Assembly: GCA_900617975.1 (NCBI GenBank)
Contig: UZAE01014638.1
Span: 1 to 13,027, forward strand
From: Rodentolepis nana
Lineage: Eukaryota > Platyhelminthes > Cestoda > Cyclophyllidea > Hymenolepididae
Length of the DNA stretch: 13,027 bases
Direction of reading: 5' to 3'
Shown: positions 8,048 to 13,027 of the stretch, piece after piece
Position numbering within the stretch: position 1 is the stretch's first letter
How the letters are laid out: every line of letters begins with the position of its first letter
Position numbers and translations under genes: made by a program
The notes under the pieces: generated by a model
Told to the model about the DNA's origin: nothing
What the model saw: the letters and a program-made list of their open reading frames with translations, nothing else
The model's database searches: none

Positions 8048-8388
8048 AAGTAAATCAAATAATTTATATCGAATTGCAGGCTTTATGATATTTATCATTA
8101 GCCCATTAGTTGACTTCGGTCTCCACTGAGATTGGGGGTCATCAACTTCATAGAAAGTCGAGAGGGTGAACAGATGAGTGATTTACAAATGTAAAAGAGG
8201 CAGACATAAAGATAGAGGAAAAGTAAGGTGAGTACTGTGGAGCTGTTGGAATATGATACAGTGGGGTCAAGGCAGGTTGAAGTGAGGAAAAACTGTCGGT
8301 TAATAGACTTTTGGTCGAATGAGTATATGTTGTCCAGCGCGAATCACGTGGAGGTAAGTCTATCGCGCACCCCATATAGTTCAAATAA
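8048..8388 (-). mobile_element. Retroposon copy 3, full length, reverse orientation
   Basis: The body is 8063-8373 (311 bases), 5' end at the right. Read on the minus strand it begins GGGGTGCGCGATAGACTTACC and ends GCAATTCGATATAAA. The flanks 8048-8062 and 8374-8388 share 11 of 15 bases, including the perfect TCAAATAA, consistent with an aged target-site duplication. The 3' block has a local rearrangement (AATATCATAAAGCCTGC) relative to copies 1 and 2. The open minus frame 8148-8384 is an artefact of the pyrimidine-rich body. Confidence 0.78.
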
Positions 8389-8554
8389 AGAGTAGGAAGA
8401 ATTGTTTCAAAGGAGAAATTAAAAGTTGGGTATCAGTAAGATCTAGCTAAATTCCAAATTTAAACCAATCGACCGGATTTGATCACATTGCTCAGATTTC
8501 TACTGTCAGAGTCCGTGCCCTGTGTTTCTACGTGCATGTCCGCCTTCAAAATTG

Positions 8555-8585
8555 ACCAATCGGAAAATCGGATCGACCGATTGGT
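8555..8585. repeat. Perfect 9-bp inverted repeat, ACCAATCGG/CCGATTGGT
   Basis: Arms are 8555-8563 and 8577-8585 with a 13-base spacer that itself contains ATCGGATCGA. A related string, ACCAATCGACCGGATTTGATC, is found about 90 bases upstream (8464-8484). The repeated CCAATCGG/ATCGACCG words suggest remains of a small repeat or mobile element, not identified. Confidence 0.6.
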
Positions 8586-8619
8586 TGTAAAATGTTGATG
8601 TACTTATTTCCTCTGATAG

Positions 8620-8776
8620 GCAAATCGTATAGTCGAATGCAGTATTCCCCCCTCCCCCTACCGGTCTGATCAAACTGTCTATCAAAATACAATTATATAC
8701 CGTGGCCACCGTAGTGCTCCAATAGTTGGAAAATTCGCAGACTTCAAATCAACTGACCAACTTCACGGTTTAATAA
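8620..8776 (+). CDS. Candidate exon A of plus-strand gene
   Basis: A 157-base exon candidate between the strong acceptor ACTTATTTCCTCTGATAG and the donor A|GTATGC at 8777. The frame is open for 62 codons (to TGA 8806 if unspliced) and reads ANRIVECSIPP, then IIYRGHRSAPIVGKFADF, then KSTDQLHGLI. It exits in phase 1, and candidate exon B starts with the two bases needed to complete the codon, giving N. It could instead join directly to exon C (9190), also in phase 1. If the downstream exons are NXPE-like, this would be expected to hold the region before the esterase domain, but I cannot confirm that. The opposite-strand frame 8506-8709 is treated as its shadow. Confidence 0.33.
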
Positions 8777-9006
8777 GTATGCAGATAAAAATAAACTTGG
8801 ACGATTGACAGGTGGAGGCTAAAATATCAGCTACTAAATAAAATTTTTATCTTTTTGTCCTATTGGACCAGTCGTAATGCCTAAAAAACAAACAGAAGAA
8901 GTCCTTGCCTTCGTGACATGTAATTCGTTTAATTTAAACCCTTTAAATGCAATTGATAACACTTGGACATATTTTATCATACTTGTCTGATTTGTTAATA
9001 TTTTAG

Positions 9007-9101
9007 ATAACATTGCATATGGAAAATCTGAGGAAGAGGGAGACAATCAACATAAAACTTGCTCCGATCAGTCAGCTCTGGTCAATATGGATGTTGGGAA
9101 G
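9007..9101 (+). CDS. Candidate exon B of plus-strand gene (acidic, polar)
   Basis: Preceded by a very good acceptor, CTTGTCTGATTTGTTAATATTTTAG. The frame is open from 8991 to TAG 9138 and reads NIAYGKSEEEGDNQHK then TCSDQSALVNMDVGK, with a possible donor AAG|GTTAAA at 9102. Its entry phase fits exon A exactly. Its exit phase (0) does not match exon C, so either another exon is missing or B is an alternative or false exon. No family recognised. The minus-strand frame 8834-9046 is regarded as a shadow. Confidence 0.3.
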
Positions 9102-9180
9102 GTTAAATGCCTACTCAAGCCCTTTTCTCGGGTTTTTTAGTTAAGTTACTGGAAGGTCGCGTTTTATCGCATCGAATTGA

Positions 9181-9436
9181 AATACCCATTTAGTATGTAT
9201 TAAATGTCTGACGAAAATTCATCCAACAATTCTAACGGTAATCAGTACTACCGAAACTACGAAAATAGACCTAAACTATTTACTTAATTTTTGTAATTCT
9301 GGTTATGAAATCCACTTCTTACCAACCTGTGGTATCGAATTTCCCATCAAAGATTTCCAACTTCAAGTTCAACAATTCAAACTCATTTCCAACAGTATAG
9401 TTATAATTATAATTAATTTTGGCACTCACTTCTATT
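9181..9436 (+). CDS. Candidate exon C, NXPE/PC-esterase-like (C-terminal domain)
   Basis: A 95-codon stop-free frame (9181-9468) with no Met codon. An acceptor CCCATTTAG would start the exon at 9190. It reads CIKCLTKIHP, then TTKIDLNYLLNFCNSGYEIH, then FPIKDFQLQVQQFK, then NSIVIIIINFGTHFY. From memory, NXPE (neurexophilin and PC-esterase domain) proteins have a hydrophobic strand running into G-x-H-F, preceded by an I-x-I/F-x-W-like strand, and this block has the same arrangement. A donor at 9437 (TAT T|GTATTA) joins in phase to exon D. The GDS nucleophile block of the esterase fold was not found upstream, so catalytic status is unknown. If translation ran past the donor it would meet TGA at 9466. 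Confidence 0.38.
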
Positions 9437-9532
9437 GTATTAATGGTCTCCATATCCCAGCAGATTGACTTCTCAAACATTTATGCAAAAAGCTAGGTAT
9501 AGATAACTTAATGTTGAACTGAGGGCCAACAG

Positions 9533-9752
9533 GCATAAATGCAACACATCATCAGCATTTCGGGAGATTTAGCTGGAGATTTTGCCAGGAAGCTCACGCA
9601 AATTACATCAATGTAGTAGTCCTCTTTAGGGACACAGAGCATGTAATGTGTCTTTTAAGTTATTGTGACATAGACGATGTTTATGCTGCAATTTTTGTCC
9701 TAAAAACCTGTTTACAGAAAACACATATGATACCTTTGAAGGAGAGAACAAG
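9533..9752 (+). CDS. Candidate exon D, continuation of NXPE-like domain
   Basis: The frame is open for 80 codons (9523-9765). With acceptor GGGCCAACAG the exon starts at 9533 and completes the Cys codon begun by exon C. It reads INATHHQHFGRFSWRFCQEA, then NYINVVVLFRDTEHV, then YCDIDDVYAAIFVLKTCLQK, and ends at AACAAG|GTGCC. The joined product places a second Val-rich strand 28 residues after GTHF, close to the roughly 30-residue spacing I recall in NXPE proteins, and D-x-x-x-x-Y-x-x-x-x-x-L follows as there. The final Asp/His catalytic block is not obvious. The intron inferred between C and D is 96 bases. This is inference from memory, not alignment. Confidence 0.38.
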
Positions 9753-9805
9753 GTGCCATCCTTGATTTCTCTCCTGTCCTCACTTATCGTTGATTGGTTA
9801 CATTA

Positions 9806-9833
9806 AATCTTAGCACTGAAATCTTAGCACCGA
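9806..9833. repeat. 14-bp tandem duplication containing an acceptor-like TCTTAG
   Basis: AATCTTAGCACTGA (9806-9819) is followed at once by AATCTTAGCACCGA (9820-9833), one mismatch. It sits downstream of a pyrimidine-rich run (TTTCTCTCCTGTCCTCAC), so it doubles a possible AG splice acceptor. Confidence 0.75.
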
Positions 9834-9879
9834 GAAAGCTGGATTGACATATAAATTGGAGAAAAAACCCGCAAAATGT

Positions 9880-10061
9880 TAAAGGAATTGGCCTCATATG
9901 AAAGCATACGTACCAGTTTCGAAAACATTGTTTGGAAAAGTGATTCCGGAACCTAAGAACTTTGATTATAGTGACATGTTACAGTTTTTTGCAAAAATGG
10001 CTGTTGATAAAGGATTTCAAAAACACTGTTCTGGAAGGAACGAATGCTTGGTGTGGGATAG
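9880..10061 (+). CDS. Candidate exon E of plus-strand gene, or first exon from ATG 9898
   Basis: A frame with ATG at 9898 runs to the donor AG|GTAAAA at 10062 (unspliced stop at 10063, 55 residues). It reads MKAYVPVSKTLFGKVIPEP, then NFDYSDMLQFFAKMAVDKGF, then HCSGRNECLVWD. A weak acceptor GTTAAAG at 9880 would connect to exon D in phase (completing an Arg codon), leading in with NWPH. The block looks well composed for protein, with mixed charge and hydrophobic spacing, but I recognise no family and it does not obviously continue an esterase domain. The opposite-strand frame 9953-10255 is considered a shadow. Confidence 0.33.
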
Positions 10062-10370
10062 GTAAAATAGAAATGTGCAAAAAATAGTCTTGATTTAATT
10101 GCCAACCATAAGAGATGTAGAAGTAATATTAGTGTGCTTATATTGAAAGCCAAGTGACCAGAAACACTGACTTCAAAGGGTAATAAAGTACTTAAAAAAG
10201 ATGCAGTGACAACCTCTCGAAGATGATCGTCAGTTCCACCTCTCTGAATCACCATTAAGGTGAATTATTTAGCCATCGACCACTGCGATCTCTTATGGCT
10301 CAGACCATTACAGAACGGCCCGAAGATTGAAATCTAACACAATAGGAGATGATAAGAGATAAAATAAAAT

Positions 10371-10493
10371 GTGAAGCCTCGAAAAGTCCTGAAGCAATTG
10401 GCTTATAATCCGAACCTATCAAATGAAGTAGGCATTTGTTGGTGGGACAGATTCTGTGCATCCCGATGGGAAATAAATAGGTATTTAAAAGGG
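10371..10493 (+). CDS. Candidate exon with strong GTAAGC donor
   Basis: The plus frame opens after a TAA at 10365 and runs 61 codons to TAG 10554. It contains KPRKVLKQLAYNPNLSNEV, then GICWWDRFCASRWEINRYL. A strong donor GGG|GTAAGC is at 10494. The V-G-I-x-WWD string could correspond to the V-G-I-I-D-A-W-D region near the C-terminus of NXPE proteins, but the match is short and the phase from exon E does not fit. The minus-strand frame 10300-10539 overlaps and may or may not be only a shadow. Confidence 0.22.
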
Positions 10494-10900
10494 GTAAGCG
10501 AGCGAGAACTAATCCATCAAACTGCCTCTTTCCTGACACGGTCGAAAATGACTTAGTATTGACGGTTTATGTTATGTGCATAACATAGATTTTGGAATTA
10601 AATGTCCACAGAACAGGCGGTTCTTGTTATGAAAATAGTCATTCAGGAAGACATCCACCGGCTTTGTGGAATAGTGCTTATCCTTGCTGGCATTTGATTC
10701 ACCAACGGCCTTCACGATTTTAACCAGACTCTGTAAACAACAGCTGTCATGGAATTAGTGAACTGATTTACATAACCCCTAGATGTCCTAAAATGGTCAC
10801 ATAAAGTAATAATGAACGAGATCGTTCGTGTTCCAACAGGATATCTCACTTTGCTCAGAAGTTTCTTTGCCTTAGTGTGAGAATTCGACTTCCAATTCGC
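10494..10900. other. Stretch without a supportable gene
   Basis: It includes the perfect palindrome at 10568-10587. No repeat or splice-supported frame was recognised beyond the candidate exon to its left. Confidence 0.5.
10568..10587. repeat. Perfect 9-bp palindromic site TATGTTATG-TG-CATAACATA
   Basis: Arms 10568-10576 and 10579-10587 are exact reverse complements with a 2-base centre. The size and AT-rich symmetric form resemble a dimeric transcription-factor site, but no factor can be named from sequence alone. Confidence 0.55.
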
Positions 10901-11247
10901 GTATTTGTGTAGTTATGTTGTTATATCAAATGGCGGGTGTTTTGAATATTTATCATTAGCCCTTTAGGTGACTTCGGGCTTCATAGAGGAGAGGAACATC
11001 AAAGGGGAAAAAGTTGAGGGGAGGAATAGAAGAGTGATTCAAAGATGTAAATAGACAGGCAAACAAAAGGCAGAGAAATTGAAAGGTGAGTACTTTGCAA
11101 GTGGACGAATATGACATATAATGGGATCATGGTAGTTTGAAATCAGAAGTCAACTGCCGGTTAATAGGCTTTTAGCAGTATGAATTACATTGCCAAGGGT
11201 GTACCACGTGGAGGTAAGTCTATCGCACATCCCCGTATATGAGTAGT
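10901..11247 (-). mobile_element. Retroposon copy 4, full length, reverse orientation
   Basis: The body is 10914-11234 (321 bases), 5' end at the right. On the minus strand it begins GGGGATGTGCGATAGACTTA and ends CCGCCATTTGATATAACAACA. The flanks GTATTTGTGTAGT (10901-10913) and GTATATGAGTAGT (11235-11247) are 11 of 13 identical, an aged target-site duplication. The 5' boundary agrees to the base with copies 1-3, which argues for a full-length unit and against random 5' truncations of a longer element. Confidence 0.82.
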
Positions 11248-11525
11248 AACAGCTAAGATTTTCATTGGGAGGTTAGTAATAGTGGTTGAAACCTTTATCT
11301 TCCCATGGCGGTAAGTTCCGATTTGAAAAATCAGGGTACTTAATCACATTAGCTTGCCAGAGCAATCAGATCGGATCTTCTGTTAAATTGCCTTCTACTT
11401 GGCATAGTAATCTCCACTGAAACTTTCCAGTTTATGCGGGAGTATTCCACAGTGTTTAGAGATTCATTGAACACTGGCCATATTCTCTTTACCCTGCTGG
11501 CTGCCGCGAATCCTCTTGATACAAG
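11248..11525. other. Stretch with little supportable content
   Basis: A strong donor-like ATGGCG|GTAAGTT occurs at 11310 on the plus strand. The preceding frame (FIGRLVIVVETFIFPW) is only about 22 codons and directly abuts the retroposon. It is too short to call a gene. Nothing else seen. Confidence 0.45.
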
Positions 11526-11864
11526 CTATTCTCTTCCATTATTCAGGTTAATTACAATCGTCCAATCATCGCAATTATTACATATATGGCCCAAGCTATC
11601 GTAGGAAAGTTGTTGTCTGTGCGAACACCAAGAACACATCTTGAAAATAACTAAATTCTATTTTATACCTTTTTTCAAGAACTCCCTCTTTGTGTGTTTC
11701 TCTGCTGCTAATGATGGAGGCCTATAAGATTTAACATAATAAAAGCTTCTGGTGCTCAAGGAAGTTCTGAATTCGATGACTCTCCTAATCAAAATCCAAT
11801 TTAAGCTGCTTGAAATCTTCGCCCAGCCTCTCCTACTTTTAGGTTCGTCTATTAGTTCTGTCAT
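11526..11864 (-). pseudogene. Two open frames in one register split by TAG; second has paired CxxC
   Basis: On the minus strand, 11864-11661 reads 68 codons (MTELIDEPKSRRGWAK, then WILIRRVIEFRTSLSTRSF, then EKHTKREFLKKGIK). After TAG 11660-11658 the same frame continues with ATG at 11639 to TAG 11528-11526. The second part begins MCSWCSHRQQ and contains GHICNNCDDW, so Cys lies at positions 2, 5, 20 and 23: C-x2-C-x14-C-x2-C, the usual spacing of a small zinc ribbon. A strong acceptor (GTTTTTCCTTTCATATTATGACAG) could start an exon at 11857. A GTATAA donor at 11668 and a TTTTCAAG acceptor would define a 29-base intron, but that shifts frame. It could be a real gene, a decayed gene or chance. 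Confidence 0.27.
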
Positions 11865-11910
11865 AATATGAAAGGAAAAACGCTAAAAGTTCTTCAAAGA
11901 ATGTCGGGCT

Positions 11911-11971
11911 TGTCCAGCAGACGGCAAATTAATAACAAAGTGCTGGCAGGCGAGGGTCGCCTGTTCAAGCT
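11911..11971 (+). other. tRNA-like internal promoter motifs, possible tRNA-derived SINE trace
   Basis: GTTCAAGCT at 11963-11971 fits the polymerase III box B consensus GWTCRANNC in eight of nine positions and lies in GGTCGCCTGTTCAAGCTCGCC. A box-A-like TGTCCAGCAGACGG lies about 50 bases upstream (11911-11924) but fits poorly. The patch is more GC-rich than its surroundings. No tail or target-site duplication was identified. Weak. Confidence 0.2.
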
Positions 11972-12063
11972 CGCCACACAATGACAGATGTGTAGGCTAA
12001 ATCCCTTAGGCAAGTCCGCACATGTGGTTTTATTAACTTCGCAATTATCGAAATTGGGAAAAA

Positions 12064-12144
12064 ATGGCAACTTTCTTTTACAAGGTGTTGGCTCGGCAAT
12101 TTAATTCAGCTGTGAATCAGGCATTCGATGTCGAATCCTATTAG
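12064..12144 (+). CDS. Short frame with good start context, possible first exon
   Basis: GGGAAAAAATGGCA gives a purine at -3 and G at +4. The frame reads MATFFYKVLARQFNSAVNQA then FDVESY and meets TAG at 12142. A donor TTA|GTAAAT overlaps the stop, so it could be a first coding exon of 26 codons. No family recognised. Length is well within chance. Confidence 0.18.
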   Translation: MATFFYKVLARQFNSAVNQAFDVESY

Positions 12145-12226
12145 TAAATCTATCCCACTCTTTTGCAAGAATAAAACCCACAGATAAAGAGGTGTGAGAA
12201 CGATGAAATTGTTCCAGATGGGCTTT

Positions 12227-12509
12227 CTAGATCATTGACTTTCTGCACCGGAATGAGAAGGTTTCACAAACTTGTGATATTTCTTGCTCAATAGCCGGGT
12301 TCCAAAAGGGAAAACTTGCAATATTATTTAAAAATATGTCATCCGGAATTTGGAATTATACGCGATAATTTAAGATAAACAGAAGTAAAGAAAGTTTCAT
12401 TTATCCGACGAGTTTGACCATCAGAAGCAATATGGCTTTGATTCTCAACTTCCAACGAAAGCATTTGGACGTTTCCTAAATCACTTCCATCCACACCACT
12501 GTTAAGACA
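12227..12509 (-). CDS. Two overlapping protein-like frames, exon candidate or frameshifted remnant
   Basis: After the strong acceptor GGTTTTTATCCTAG, the minus frame 12509-12339 is open for 56 codons and reads CLNSGVDGSDLGNVQMLSLE, then NQSHIASDGQTRRIN, then ETFFTSVYLKLSRIIPNSG before TGA. A second minus frame, 12355-12227, overlaps it and continues for 42 codons: IPDDIFLNNIASFPFWNPAI, then SQVCETFSFRC. The overlap, with no splice site obvious in it, suggests either a frameshift in a decaying coding sequence or two exons whose junction I cannot place. A GTATAA donor near 12358 exists. Product unknown. Confidence 0.28.
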
Positions 12510-12950
12510 CTAGGATAAAAACCGTGAAATTGTTTTCTTTTGGGTTGATTGGTAATAATAATATTGCCACATAAATCAGAAAGCGGTTTTTTTTAAAAAT
12601 GAAACGTTACATACAATTAAAATAGTTCAGCAAACCAAATGTCTTTTCATGCAAAAAATACTTTAATCCCTAATTAAGTTACTAATTTAAAACCTTCATT
12701 TATCAAAAAACGAAATGTTGAGATGAATCGAAAATTGTATTTTTTTCAGTTAATTTACACAAAGTTATTTTTAAAGTTTCGTGTTTGAAATAAAGTATTG
12801 GAGAGCTGAATTTAAAATGGGAGCCGATGACCTATTAAAGCAGTATTGTTTTGATTTGGGCCACAATTGGTGTTAAAATAAGGGGCTAATTAGGGGGTTT
12901 AACGTGATAATTTAGAGTTCCCTCCATAATATCCAAATTGATTAGCCAAA
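12510..12950. other. AT-rich stretch, possible upstream region of the 12951 start
   Basis: Many A and T runs, no splice-supported frame and no repeat recognised. If the 12951 ATG is real, this would hold the promoter and 5' untranslated region, but I see no defined promoter element. Confidence 0.4.
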
Positions 12951-13027
12951 ATGGCTTCCGCTGGTGGCAAAAGCCTATCATTAAATAACCGCCAAACAAA
13001 ACTTGGCGGGGGGGGGGGGGGGGGGGG
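12951..13027 (+). CDS. Possible 5' end of a gene truncated by scaffold edge
   Basis: AGCCAAAATGGCTTCC is a good eukaryotic start context (A at -3, G at +4). The frame reads MASAGGKSLSLNNRQTKLGG and then only Gly codons from the terminal G run, which is probably artefact from about 13008. Small residues after Met and a Ser/Gly/Lys-rich start are common in eukaryotic N-termini. With only about 20 real codons the product cannot be named. No stop is reached before the edge. Confidence 0.3.
   Translation, partial: MASAGGKSLSLNNRQTKLGGGGGGG
12989..13009. repeat. Hairpin-forming inverted repeat at the right edge
   Basis: CCGCCAA (12989-12995) and TTGGCGG (13003-13009) are perfect complements around the 7-base loop ACAAAAC. 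The second arm runs directly into the terminal G run. A stable stem here could stall the polymerase during sequencing and produce the G-call artefact, or the right arm could itself be partly artefactual. Confidence 0.7.
13008..13027. repeat. G20 run at right scaffold edge
   Basis: Twenty consecutive G to the last base, mirroring the G-rich left edge. Most simply an uncorrected dark-cycle artefact that survived trimming. Confidence 0.85.

Noticed and set aside
8148..8384. 78-codon minus-strand frame
   Set aside because: It covers retroposon copy 3. Its C-terminal half resembles the frame in copy 2 (VNHSS string), but the N-terminal halves are in different frames, so it is not a maintained protein.
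9953..10255. 100-codon minus-strand open frame
   Set aside because: It overlaps the plus-strand block 9898-10061, which has ATG and donor support. Its length is within chance for this base composition, and its start-proximal part has no splice or promoter support.
1..13027. CRISPR array, bacterial operon, phage or toxin system
   Set aside because: No regularly spaced short repeats, no ribosome-binding-site-led gene strings, no long intronless genes. Composition and repeats are those of an animal nuclear genome.

Overview
The window looks like one short scaffold from an AT-rich metazoan nuclear genome. It has no bacterial gene layout, no long uninterrupted coding frames, many di- and tetranucleotide microsatellites, repeated copies of a short retroposon with A-rich tails and target-site duplications, and short protein-like open stretches bounded by plausible GT and AG splice sites. 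A flatworm or another AT-rich invertebrate would fit, but nothing read here settles the taxon. Runs of G at both extreme ends suggest the window is a complete scaffold, with sequencing or assembly artefact at each edge.

Layout. Three single-N gaps (1672, 2785, 4352) split the window into four contigs: c1 1-1671, c2 1673-2784, c3 2786-4351 and c4 4353-13027. The last 515 bases of c1 are repeated exactly as the start of c3. The last 771 bases of c2 are repeated exactly as the start of c4. This interleaved pattern is best read as wrong contig order: c1 and c3 should be merged, and c2 and c4 should be merged, giving roughly 11.7 kb of unique sequence. A retroposon supports this, because its target-site duplication is complete only in c3.

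Repeats. Four distinct copies of one 300-325 bp retroposon family are visible, two on each strand, plus two assembly-duplicated images. Each starts with a GGGG(A)TGTGCGAT-like 5' end and finishes in a CCATTTGA-like block with an ATAA-type tail. Microsatellites are (TA)n at 371, (AT)n at 1991, (CA)n at 4303, (ATTC)n at 5127 and (CT)n at 7667.

Genes. No complete gene can be called. The best candidates are: (1) a minus-strand multi-exon gene at 78-1016, whose four exon blocks join in consistent phase; (2) a plus-strand multi-exon gene at about 8620-10061, in which two exon blocks (9181-9436 and 9533-9752) resemble, from memory, the C-terminal PC-esterase region of NXPE-family proteins; (3) a plus-strand start codon in good context at 12951, running into the scaffold edge. 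Several weaker exon-like stretches are listed with low confidence. At this base composition, stop-free stretches of 80-100 codons are expected a few times by chance in 13 kb, so length alone proves nothing.

I found no operon, defence system, CRISPR array or other clear new biological system. The most interesting real items are the retroposon family and the misassembly.
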